DNA from: Verrucomicrobiota bacterium | Lineage (GTDB): Bacteria > Verrucomicrobiota > Verrucomicrobiia > Opitutales > Opitutaceae | Length of the DNA: 34,405 bases | Direction: 5' to 3' | Assembly (NCBI GenBank): GCA_023410155.1 | Contig: JAEYQF010000310.1 | Coordinates: forward strand, 1 to 34,405 | In this document: positions 8,174 to 15,049 of the stretch, one piece after another | Layout of the letters: every line of letters starts with the position of its first letter | Position numbering within the stretch: position 1 is the first letter of the stretch | Position numbers and translations under genes: made by a program | The notes under the pieces: generated by a model | Seen by the model: the letters and a program-made list of their open reading frames with translations, nothing else | Databases searched by the model: none | Told to the model about the DNA's origin: nothing

Positions 8174-8287
8174 GCCTGACGACCGGAACACCTCCGAGCT
8201 CACCACCGATTCCACGGATGCTGACGGATACATTCGGACCAGCCGTGCCAATTCGTCCAATCGGTGGTCCTTCACGCGCGGCTGCCC

Positions 8288-8349
8288 TGTAGGCCAGCTC
8301 GCTGAGCTGGCTGTCCTTCAAATCCGCCACGTCAGCGACGTGGCCTACA
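8288..8349. repeat. REPIN-like element: two palindromes in inverted orientation
   Basis: The left unit (8288-8311) reads TGTAGGCCAGCTC-GCT-GAGCTGGC and the right unit (8326-8349), read on the other strand, TGTAGGCCACGTC-GCT-GACGTGGC. Both share the head TGTAG and the loop GCT. Each is a perfect 8-bp stem, and the stems differ by paired (compensatory) changes, AGC/GCT against CGT/ACG. This is the layout of a REPIN. Such elements are usually spread by a RAYT transposase, which is not in this window. Confidence 0.75.
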
Positions 8350-8375
8350 ACTCAAATCGCCGGAACCCGCCCCTC

Positions 8376-8588
8376 TCACCGCGCGCGATTTCCTCGCGGC
8401 GGCCACTCGGGCAGCGCGACGCGCTCGCGGCGTTTCTGCTCCTCGCGCAGCCGCACCCGCTCGCTCGCCGGCACGGCGAAACCGGTGTCGGACGGAATCA
8501 CGCAACCCGCGCGTCCCGGCACGCAGTCGGTCTTGAGACGCAAACACGCATCCTCCTCGGGCGCGAAATGGGGACAGGAAAAGCTCAT
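8376..8588 (-). CDS. Small Cys-rich conserved protein, function unknown
   Basis: 70 residues from ATG 8588. Four cysteines lie in the N-terminal half (CPHF at residue 5, then ACLRLKTDC and GC at about 15-29), with the pattern C-P-H-F...C-L-R-L-K-x-D-C-V-P-G-R-x-G-C. The second half is charged (RVRLREEQKRRERV). The Cys/His pattern could bind a metal such as zinc or form disulphides. There is no signal peptide. I recall similar miniproteins in Opitutaceae but cannot name a family. No Shine-Dalgarno is visible. Its stop lies 26 bases from the REPIN-like element. Confidence 0.6.
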   Translation of the reverse strand: MSFSCPHFAPEEDACLRLKTDCVPGRAGCVIPSDTGFAVPASERVRLREEQKRRERVALPEWPPRGNRAR

Positions 8589-8702
8589 GGCTGATTCGTG
8601 ATGTCGGCCTAGCTTACCGCAGGGCTGAAAGGCCGCGCCTTGATCCCGCTCAAGACGCCGCGAAGTCCGATTTCTCGCGAAGGGCTGCGAACATTCCCAT
8701 CA

Positions 8703-8736
8703 CGTCCCGAGTCGCGGCAAGGTCCGCACCGGGTCG
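8703..8736 (-). repeat. Dispersed CGACTC/GCCGCAC repeat, copy 2 (reverse orientation)
   Basis: On the minus strand it reads CGACCCGGTGCGGACCTT (8719-8736 reversed), identical to 4802-4819, followed by GCCGCGACTCGGGACG. It lies in a non-coding stretch. Confidence 0.6.
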
Positions 8737-8831
8737 CGCCCGAATCCATCCCGAGGTCTGCCTCGATGCGCGCCGTGCCGCGCCATTGCCCGGCACGACT
8801 CAGGCCGAGCTTCTGCGACCAGCCGCACCGC

Positions 8832-8842
8832 GGGGGGGGGGG
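8832..8842 (+). repeat. Homopolymer tract of 11 G
   Basis: Eleven consecutive G residues, about 200 bases upstream of the lipoprotein start. Such tracts slip during replication and are also a common place for base-count errors in reads. Confidence 0.9.
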
Positions 8843-8846
8843 AAAG

Positions 8847-8878
8847 CCGGGAGATTTTCCTGACTCTGCACACTTGGC
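8847..8878 (+). repeat. Dispersed repeat CCGGGAGATTTTCC, copy 1
   Basis: It matches 22460-22491 at 27 of 32 positions, including an identical 14-base head and an identical CTCTGC and TTGGC. Both copies are plus-oriented and lie 51-170 bases upstream of a small envelope-protein gene. Confidence 0.6.
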
Positions 8879-9044
8879 GGACTCGCCCGTTTATGCAGGA
8901 TCGGCGGCGCCTCGTGAGCTGCATGCCCAGTGTCCCCTGGGCCTCACCTCAACCCGTTCGGCGATCCCCCACACCGGGCCGATACGACAGCTCACGCGAG
9001 GCTCAACCCGCCCCGGGCGCGCACGCGTCCGGCGGTTTCGTCCC

Positions 9045-9650
9045 ATGCAAACCAGGTTCCTTGCTGCTCTCACCCTTATCTCCGCGCTCTGCTTCGCCGG
9101 TTGCGCGTCTTACAAGGGAGGCGCCGTCCAGCTTCGCGACGCCTCACAATTCGCCAACGCGCAGAAATCCGCCGGCGTCGAAGCTGGCGCCGAAGCGTTC
9201 ACGAACGAAGCCAAGGTGAAGGAAGTGTTCTACGCCAACGTCACCGAACAAGGTTTCTTCCCCGTCGAGGTCGCGCTCTACAACGGCTCGGACGCCCGGG
9301 TGTTTTTGCAAAAAGACCGCCTGGAACTCGTCTCGAGTTCGGGCGCCGTGGTCCGACCGGTCTCCGTCACGGCCATGATCAACGAATTCGAGAAGAACAA
9401 GATGGCTTACGCGCTCCTCGGCTTCGGCATCTTCAGCTACATGTCGGCCGAAGAGGCGAACAAGAAGATGGCCGCCGACTGGTCGGACAAAGAGCTGCCG
9501 CGGGAAACGGTCGTGAATGCCAGCCGGCGCGCTTCGGGATTTGTCTACTTCCGGCTGCCGAAGGGTGAAAAGCCGACCGGCATGCGGCTCGTGGTCCCGG
9601 TCGAAAACCTCGAATCGAAAGCGACACAGGCCTTGGAGCTCCAGCTGTAG
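9045..9650 (+). CDS. Predicted outer-membrane or periplasmic lipoprotein, function unknown
   Basis: 201 residues from ATG 9045. This start is chosen because it begins a lipoprotein signal (MQTRFLAALTLISALCFAGC) with a lipobox LCFAGC and the lipidated Cys at residue 20. The mature domain (FYANVTEQGFFPVEVALYN, DARVFLQKDRLELVSSSG, SGFVYFRLPKGEKPTGMRLVVPVE) looks like a small beta-sandwich. A short hydrophobic stretch, MAYALLGFGIFSYMSAEEANKKMA, lies near residues 115-140. I do not recognise the family. It ends in TAG, so this organism uses TAG as a stop. A terminator follows at 9695. Confidence 0.78.
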   Translation: MQTRFLAALTLISALCFAGCASYKGGAVQLRDASQFANAQKSAGVEAGAEAFTNEAKVKEVFYANVTEQGFFPVEVALYNGSDARVFLQKDRLELVSSSGAVVRPVSVTAMINEFEKNKMAYALLGFGIFSYMSAEEANKKMAADWSDKELPRETVVNASRRASGFVYFRLPKGEKPTGMRLVVPVENLESKATQALELQL

Positions 9651-9694
9651 AGCGCAGCGGCGATCCTCCCCCGGCTTTATCATTCCGCAGAACT

Positions 9695-9735
9695 GCGACC
9701 CGGAGGTTCGTCCTTCGGGTCGCGTCGTTTTGTTC
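9695..9735 (+). terminator. Rho-independent terminator of the lipoprotein gene
   Basis: GCGACCCGGAGG (9695-9706) pairs with CCTTCGGGTCGC (9712-9723) over 12 bp with one G-T pair and a 5-nt loop. It is followed by GTCGTTTTGTT, a moderate T-run. It lies 45 bases after the stop. Confidence 0.8.
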
Positions 9736-9885
9736 GGGTCTAGAGCCCGTCCTGCTTGCTCTCACGAACGCGTGGCCGCTCTCGCGCCGGAGGGTCACCG
9801 TCAACGACCGCGGACCTGAGTTCGCTGCCGGTTTCGCCAGCGCACATCAGTCACTGCCTCGAATTCCGTTCGAGTCTCGCCCGTC

Positions 9886-10491
9886 TTAACTCGCCTGTCG
9901 GGGCGCACGCGGTTTGCGAAGCATGGGCACGAGCGTCGGCGAGGATCCCACCTGGATCCGGCCCAGCACCTCGAAGCCGTGTCGTTGATAGAACGCGATG
10001 TTGCGCGGATTGCTGGACTCGAGGTAGGCGGGCGAACCCTCCGCATCGCAACGGGCGAGTCCATGAGCCAGAAGCTTTGCGCCAAGGCCCTGGCCCTGGC
10101 GGGCAGGGTCGACTCCCATGAGCGGCAAATACCAGTGCGCCTCTCGCGGATGGAAGCTCGCCATCTGTTCGCCCATGCCGGCGGCGTCCTGCTGAATGGA
10201 GGCGGGAGCCGTCCGCTCGATCAACGAGCCCAGCGCTTCCTCATCGGAGGTCACGCCCGGCGGCAGCCAGAGTGCGACCCCTGCCAGCCCATCGATCGCA
10301 TCGGCCGTGCCGAGGGCAAATGACTTCCCGCCAAACGCGCGAGCGAGAAGGGGCATGGCCCTGAGAAAGTCTGCGGGCTGCGGCCACGACCAGCGGGCGA
10401 CGGGATCGTTGCCAAAGGCGAGGACGAGCACCGCGAATGCAGACTCCGTAGAGGCTTGATCGATCGGGTAGACGGCGGAAGTGGGCTCCAT
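9886..10491 (-). CDS. GNAT-family N-acetyltransferase
   Basis: 201 residues from ATG 10491. The frame remains open to 10740, but the upstream part is low-complexity and unlike the family, while MEPTSAVYPIDQASTESAF is a normal GNAT beginning. The acetyl-CoA site (motif A) is at about 127-140: GVDPARQGQGLGAKLL, with the RQGQGLG turn. Motif B is at about 155-172 (YLESSNPRNIAFYQRHGFEV). It transfers an acetyl group from acetyl-CoA to an amine in the cytoplasm; the substrate is unknown. Size and layout resemble GNAT proteins found next to resistance or metabolic genes, but no such neighbour is present. It converges with the lipoprotein gene. Confidence 0.85.
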   Translation of the reverse strand: MEPTSAVYPIDQASTESAFAVLVLAFGNDPVARWSWPQPADFLRAMPLLARAFGGKSFALGTADAIDGLAGVALWLPPGVTSDEEALGSLIERTAPASIQQDAAGMGEQMASFHPREAHWYLPLMGVDPARQGQGLGAKLLAHGLARCDAEGSPAYLESSNPRNIAFYQRHGFEVLGRIQVGSSPTLVPMLRKPRAPRQAS

Positions 10492-10856
10492 AAAGAGGAT
10501 AACAGAGGCGGTAATCGCGACGAACGGAGGTTGTGTCTTCGGGAGGCAACGAAGGAGCCCGTGCGATTCGGACACACGGGCGCCAACAGGTTGCGCAGAC
10601 GGTCGAGCTGCAGCTGCAGGCCGAACTCGGCAACAGCGGTGGAAGAAAACGCCGCACCTCCAACCGGACGCCGCCCTGCGAATTCTGAGTAGGGGTGAGT
10701 CGAGCGCGGGTGGTCGATCGGTCCACCCGCGAGCACCCACGCGTTGGCCGAGATTGAGGGCACGAGTTCACTTCGGCCCGGTCGGACAGGGTCCTCCTTC
10801 GCCCGGATTGCCTCGATTGCTTTTCGGGCGATAACATCCGCTCCATCTTCCCTTCG
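10492..10856. other. 365-bp divergent intergenic region with strong hairpins, no gene seen
   Basis: It lies between the starts of the acetyltransferase (minus) and the SIMPL protein (plus). Besides the 9-bp hairpin at 10705-10731 it has GCCCGTG/CACGGGC (10557-10563 with 10575-10581), a perfect 7-bp stem with an 11-nt loop. Promoters for both genes must lie here, but I cannot place -35/-10 boxes with confidence. Confidence 0.6.
10705..10731. promoter_or_regulatory. Perfect 9-bp dyad in the divergent region
   Basis: CGCGGGTGG (10705-10713) and CCACCCGCG (10723-10731) flank a 9-nt loop. There is no T-run, so it is not a simple terminator. It could be an operator or a leader hairpin. Confidence 0.4.
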
Positions 10857-11576
10857 ATGAAACGTCTCCTTCCTGCCCTCCTCGCTCTGACTGCCGCAAT
10901 CTCACTGCCGCGACCCGCAACGGCCGCCGACCTCGCTACGCCGCACGTCGCCGTCTACGGCACGGCGGTGACGCAGGCGAGGCCCGACCTGCTTCGCTGG
11001 AGCGTCACGGTCTCGAACACCGGACCCGAGCTGGCCGCGGTCTCGGAAGAGCACGCGAAGCAGACCGCCGCGGTGCTGCGGCTGCTCGGCACCAAGACGA
11101 TCAAGCCGGAGGAAATCCAGACCTCGGGCATGCAGTTTTCCGAGAACCGCGAATTTCAGGAGAACCGCTGGGTGAAGAACGGCTACATCGCGACCACGCA
11201 GGTCGCGTTCACGCTGCGCAATCTCGCGGAATATCAATCCACCTGGACCGAACTCGCGCGTCTGCCCGGCGTGTCGGTCAACGGCGTCTCATGGGACCTC
11301 GATGACCGCACTTCGGTGCAGAACAAAACCCGCCTCGAAGCGCTTCGAAGCGCCAAGGCCAAGGCGGAGGAGATGGCCCGCGCACTCGGCGTGCGCATTT
11401 CGACGCCGCTCGCGGTCGAGGAAGAGCCCATCGACGAGCCGATGATGCAGCGCGGCATGGTGAATACCTTTCTCGAGAAAGCGGGCGGCGACGCGGGCGG
11501 CGATCCCATCGCGTCCGGGCAGATCGCCATCCGCATCCGCGTGCGCGTGGTGTTTCAGCTCGAAACGTCGTCCTGA
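10857..11576 (+). CDS. SIMPL-domain (DUF541) periplasmic protein
   Basis: 239 residues from ATG 10857, with a signal peptide cleaved near residue 23 (ALLALTAAISLPRPATAAD). The mature part has the family layout: VAVYGTAVTQARPDLLRWSV, then TAAVLRLLGTKTIKPEEIQT, then YIATTQVAFTLRNLAEYQ and ALRSAKAKAEEMARALGV. It closes with a beta segment, IAIRIRVRVVFQLE. SIMPL/YggE-type proteins act in the cell envelope and have been linked to oxidative-stress tolerance and protein interaction; no enzyme activity is established. It stands alone. A small GGGCC/GGCCC hairpin (11585-11597) follows without a T-run. Confidence 0.88.
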   Translation: MKRLLPALLALTAAISLPRPATAADLATPHVAVYGTAVTQARPDLLRWSVTVSNTGPELAAVSEEHAKQTAAVLRLLGTKTIKPEEIQTSGMQFSENREFQENRWVKNGYIATTQVAFTLRNLAEYQSTWTELARLPGVSVNGVSWDLDDRTSVQNKTRLEALRSAKAKAEEMARALGVRISTPLAVEEEPIDEPMMQRGMVNTFLEKAGGDAGGDPIASGQIAIRIRVRVVFQLETSS

Positions 11577-11641
11577 GGCGCCTCGGGCCGCCGGCCCTGG
11601 ACACCCGAGCGCAGACCGCAACGTCGCCGCTCTCAGTCGCG

Positions 11642-12364
11642 TTACTTCGAACGGAGGGAGCGACGGCGCCAGATCGCCAAGCCCAGCACACCCGCACCCG
11701 CGAACGCGGCATACGTCGACGGCTCGGGGATGGGTGAAAAATTCAACGAGTTGAGGATGATATTGGCTGTCGGGCCATTGAGGGCGAAGCCTTCGTCGGC
11801 CCAATCGTAGCCAAGCACGAGGACGGCTCCGGCGCCGTAGCGCCCGCCGAGAATCGCCGGCGTGCCTCCGTCATAGGTGGCATAGACCGTGGCCGCGGGG
11901 TCGATTGGGGCGAAAAAGCGGAAAAACTCGGTGCTGCTATTCTCGGAGTAGGACGCACCCACATTCCGCGTCAGTCCGGCGGCGCTGCCTGCGTCGGTGA
12001 AGGTGATGACCGTGCCGGTGTCGACGTAGCCTCCGTCGATGTCGCGCGTGGTTCCGAGCATCTGCGCCGTGTTGAGCACCCAATCGGCGGCATCCCACTC
12101 CGTGATGAGCAGGCCACCGCTCGCAACGAAGTCCTTCAACGCGTCATCTCCCGGCGTGCGGATGAGAACCACTGCGGACAAACCCGAGTAATCGCTGGGC
12201 GAGAACTGCACCGTGTAGCCGGCATCCGAGAGCACTTGCTCGATCAAGCCATCGCTCCCGGAGGAGTTGGAGCCGACGATGCCAATCGTCTCCGCGACAG
12301 CCTGGATCGAGGCGAAAAGCGCGAGCGAGACAGCCGCCGCGCGCAGGAAAACGCGTGTATTCAT
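11642..12364 (-). CDS. PEP-CTERM sorting-domain protein with a ThuA/amidotransferase-like domain
   Basis: 240 residues from ATG 12364; the longer start at 12391 would put extra residues before the signal peptide (MNTRVFLRAAAVSLALFASIQAVA). The body (ETIGIVGSNSSGSDGLIEQ, GYTVQFSP, LSAVVLIRTPGDDALKDFVA, GGLLITEWDAADWVL) looks like a class-I amidotransferase/ThuA-like alpha/beta domain, without an obvious catalytic Cys. The C-terminus is a PEP-CTERM signal: PEPSTYAAF, a hydrophobic helix (AGAGVLGLAIW) and a basic tail, RRRSLRSK. The family is known to be processed by an exosortase in species making extracellular polysaccharide; no exosortase gene is in the window. Probably exported to the surface or matrix. 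Confidence 0.85.
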   Translation of the reverse strand: MNTRVFLRAAAVSLALFASIQAVAETIGIVGSNSSGSDGLIEQVLSDAGYTVQFSPSDYSGLSAVVLIRTPGDDALKDFVASGGLLITEWDAADWVLNTAQMLGTTRDIDGGYVDTGTVITFTDAGSAAGLTRNVGASYSENSSTEFFRFFAPIDPAATVYATYDGGTPAILGGRYGAGAVLVLGYDWADEGFALNGPTANIILNSLNFSPIPEPSTYAAFAGAGVLGLAIWRRRSLRSK

Positions 12365-12675
12365 GAAGTGGAGACAGAGAGCATCCCGCACGGCGAGGGC
12401 GCCTCAATCCCCGAGGAGCGGACTGGCGCAAGGAAGGCTGCGGAAACGAGATTGCGTCCGTTTTTTCCCGGCGCCTGCACCGGGTCCGGGATGGTGCGCC
12501 GCGCCGGTCCACGCTGCGGCTTGGGTCGGCGCCCGGTTTGGACCGGCTCGAGCCAACGACCGGCACGACTCAGTCCGCCGGCCGACGCCGGAAGGAGCAT
12601 GGGGGCGCGGCCCCACCCCTCTCCGACAGGCACTTTCGCCTTCGTCGGAGGACAATAAACCGGAGGCCCCGCGTC
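12365..12675. other. 311-bp divergent region between the PEP-CTERM and glucosidase-like genes
   Basis: No coding frame is convincing. It contains CGGCACGACTCAGTCCG (12561-12577), which matches 8792-8808 at 16 of 17 bases, and a GC-rich hairpin GGGGCGCGGCCCC (12602-12614). A bulged hairpin lies at 12621-12650 just before the glucosidase-like gene. Confidence 0.6.
12621..12650 (+). promoter_or_regulatory. Bulged hairpin in the leader of the glucosidase-like gene
   Basis: CTCCGAC-AGGC (12621-12631) pairs with GCCT-tc-GTCGGAG (12638-12650): 11 bp with a 2-nt bulge and a 6-nt loop. It ends 25 bases before the ATG, and GGAG at 12662-12665 could act as a ribosome-binding site after it. A leader structure is possible but unproven. 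Confidence 0.4.
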
Positions 12676-14952
12676 ATGATTCTCAACTCCCGCCCCACCC
12701 GTTTCCTGATCACCCGTATCGCACGAGCCTACGGCTTCTTAGACCCGGTGGCATTGATGGGAAAATTGCGGGGTTTTGCCCAGCCTTCGGAGGTGGCCGA
12801 GCCCATCGAATTGCTTCGCGCCGGCATGCTGTTTCACGCGCGAGGTCTGGTGAACACGAAGGCGATCCAGAACAATCTGGACTGGGTGTGGCCCTACTGG
12901 GTCGAGCGGCAGTTCAATCCAACCGATGCGTCGTTCATCCCGCGCGCATTTTCCTTCAGCCACATCAACCTGACGCATCGCAACTGGACGGCGGTGGGCG
13001 TGCCAGATGTGCCTTTCTACCCCATCGTGGACCCGCGCGGGCTCGTGACCCCGTTGTTTGACGGTTGGTCGCTCGATGTGTGGTTCGTGCCCGCGACGGG
13101 TTCGGTGTTGTTTCCCTCGAAGCTCGCGGAGTTCGAGCAGCATCTGCAGCTCGACGGGAATCTCTGCGTGATCTCGGCGGCGGAGCGTGGTGGCGTGCGC
13201 ATCGAGTCGCGCGTGCAACTGGATTGGGACGGCGACGCTCCGTCGTGTCGCATCAAAATCGCCGTGCACGGTGCCGGCGACGGCGCCGTGGCGGTCGCGC
13301 TGCGGCCCTACAATCCCGAGGGCGTCAGTTTCGTCGACTCGGTCGCCGTGTCCGGCGATCGGCGAGCGTGGATCGTGAACAAGAAACATCGGGTGGAGTT
13401 CGACCGCGTGCCGGTGCGGCACTTGCTGTCGCGTTACGCCGATGGCGATGTGTCGCTGCGCCTGGCCGAAAACATCGCCCTCCAGGAGATCGAGTGCGGG
13501 GTGAACATGGCGACAGCCGCGGCGCTGTTTCCCGTGGCGGAGTTGCGCGAGCAATCGCTGGTGGTGCGCACGCCGATCTACGACGAGCTCGATCCGAAGA
13601 AGCGCCCGCACTTCGCGCAAACCGCCACCTGGTCGGAAGCGCTCGCCCCGCTCGCGCGGCTGCAGTGCTCCAATCGCGAGGTGCAGCGCCTCTACGATCT
13701 GGCGCTGGCCAATACGGTGTTGCATGCGCCGCAGGAGGTGTATCCCGGGCCGTATACCTACAAACGGTTCTGGTTTCGCGACGCGGTGTTCATCTTGAAT
13801 GCGCTGCTGTCGCTGGGTGGCGTGGAGCGCACGCGGCGGGTGATGGGCGAATTCGCGCCGCGACAACGGCGCGACGGCTATTTCCTTTCGCAGGAAGGCG
13901 AGTGGGACAGCAACGGCGAGGCGCTGTGGATGTATCACCGCTTTGCGGAGCTCACAGGCGAAGCGCTACCGGACGCCTGGATGCAGGCGGTGACAAAGGG
14001 CGCGCAGTGGATCGCCCGCAAACGTCTGCCGCGGGACGGCCAGCATCCCGCCGCGGGTTTGCTGCCGGCGGGATTCAGCGCGGAGCACCTCGGGCCAAAC
14101 GATTTTTATTATTGGGACGACTTCTGGGGAGTGGCGGGATTGCGTTCGGCCGCAGCGCTGCTGCGGCGCACGCAGCCGAAGTTCGCGGAGGAGTGCGCGC
14201 GCGAGGCGGAGGATTTTCTGGCCACGATCGTGCGTTCGTTTCCCGCGGGAGCACACCGGCGCTTTCCGGGCGCGGTCCCAGCCTCGCCGAAACGGCGCAT
14301 GGATTCAGGGGCGGTGGGCTCGCTCGTGGCCGATTATCCGCTGCAGCTTTTTCCGCGCGGTGACGACGGGATCATGCGCACGGTCGAATATCTCTGCGAA
14401 CATTGCATGCACGGAGGCGGGTTCTTCCAGAACATGATCCACTCCGGGATCAACGCCTACCTGACCATCCACCTCGCCCAAGTGAAACTGCGCGCCGGTG
14501 ATCCCGCCGGTGCATGGGCGTTGATGGACCAGGTGGTGGCGTTTGCCTCCCCGACCGGCCAGTGGCCGGAGGCAATCCATCCGCTGACGGGCGGAGGCTG
14601 CATGGGAGACGGTCAGCACATCTGGGCAGCGGCGGAGTGGCTGATGCTCATCCGCAACCTGATCGTGCGTGAGGAAAACGACGGCCTGGTGATCGGCGCC
14701 GGCCTGCGGCCCGAGTGGCACCGCGACGGGGAGTTCGTTTTCGGGCCGACCCTTACGCCCCACGGGCCCGTTACCGTGCGAGTAAGGGGAAGCGCGGCGC
14801 GGGTGAGCGTCTCCATCGAAGGCGCTTGGCGCACGCAACCTCCACACCGGGATGTATGTCTACCCGGCTGCTCACCGTTGGTCGTCGAGGCCGGGGACAT
14901 GCGCACCGAGTTCGCACTCGAACGCCTGCCCGGCTCCGAAACCGCCTCATGA
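12676..14952 (+). CDS. Six-hairpin glycosidase, amylo-alpha-1,6-glucosidase-like
   Basis: 758 residues from ATG 12676. This start is chosen because GGAG lies 10 bases upstream and the sequence before it is non-coding in character. An N-terminal beta region is at about 75-340 (FNPTDASFIPRAFSFSHINL, VALRPYNPEGVSFV). An (alpha/alpha)6 barrel follows from about 350: YKRFWFRDAVFILNALLSLGG with Asp369, EWDSNGEALWMYHRFAELTG with Glu409 and Glu415, and FYYWDDFWGVAGLRSAAALL. This fits the glycogen-debranching/GH63-like clan; activity on alpha-1,6 or other alpha-glucosides is inferred. There is no signal peptide, so it is probably cytoplasmic or membrane-peripheral. It leads a same-strand run with the GT4 enzyme (97-bp gap) and the phosphodiesterase fusion, so a role in trimming a glycolipid or lipid-linked glycan is possible. 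Confidence 0.78.
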   Translation: MILNSRPTRFLITRIARAYGFLDPVALMGKLRGFAQPSEVAEPIELLRAGMLFHARGLVNTKAIQNNLDWVWPYWVERQFNPTDASFIPRAFSFSHINLTHRNWTAVGVPDVPFYPIVDPRGLVTPLFDGWSLDVWFVPATGSVLFPSKLAEFEQHLQLDGNLCVISAAERGGVRIESRVQLDWDGDAPSCRIKIAVHGAGDGAVAVALRPYNPEGVSFVDSVAVSGDRRAWIVNKKHRVEFDRVPVRHLLSRYADGDVSLRLAENIALQEIECGVNMATAAALFPVAELREQSLVVRTPIYDELDPKKRPHFAQTATWSEALAPLARLQCSNREVQRLYDLALANTVLHAPQEVYPGPYTYKRFWFRDAVFILNALLSLGGVERTRRVMGEFAPRQRRDGYFLSQEGEWDSNGEALWMYHRFAELTGEALPDAWMQAVTKGAQWIARKRLPRDGQHPAAGLLPAGFSAEHLGPNDFYYWDDFWGVAGLRSAAALLRRTQPKFAEECAREAEDFLATIVRSFPAGAHRRFPGAVPASPKRRMDSGAVGSLVADYPLQLFPRGDDGIMRTVEYLCEHCMHGGGFFQNMIHSGINAYLTIHLAQVKLRAGDPAGAWALMDQVVAFASPTGQWPEAIHPLTGGGCMGDGQHIWAAAEWLMLIRNLIVREENDGLVIGAGLRPEWHRDGEFVFGPTLTPHGPVTVRVRGSAARVSVSIEGAWRTQPPHRDVCLPGCSPLVVEAGDMRTEFALERLPGSETAS

Positions 14953-15049
14953 AAGCCCGCCCAAATTTCCTCCCACTGTCCTCCCGAATCGCCGCCCCAC
15001 CCGCGGTCGCCTGCCTGCGTGAAGGCCCTTTCAGGCCGCGCGCCTCCTT

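Larger units (their letters stand above)
8034..8375. other. 342-bp intergenic region with two palindromic repeat elements
   Basis: It lies between the GH2 stop (plus) and the stop of the small Cys-rich gene (minus). No coding frame is convincing. It contains the GGACGAC hairpin at 8155-8173 and the REPIN-like element at 8288-8349. A pyrimidine-rich stretch (8040-8080) faces a purine-rich one (8104-8126), but no clean terminator is seen. Confidence 0.7.
8589..9044. other. 456-bp intergenic region, repeats and a G11 tract
   Basis: It lies between the start of the Cys-rich gene (minus) and the lipoprotein start (plus). A frame runs open from 8640 into the lipoprotein gene, but its translation is Pro/Arg/Ser-rich and ends at a clear signal peptide, so it is not counted as coding. 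Contents: a reverse-oriented dispersed repeat (8703-8736), a run of 11 G (8832-8842) and a second dispersed repeat (8847-8878). Confidence 0.7.

Noticed and set aside
8640..9044. Open frame joined to the lipoprotein gene, giving a 336-residue protein
   Set aside because: The added N-terminal part is Pro/Arg/Ser-rich, crosses a G11 tract and two dispersed repeats, and is followed by an exact lipoprotein signal at 9045.
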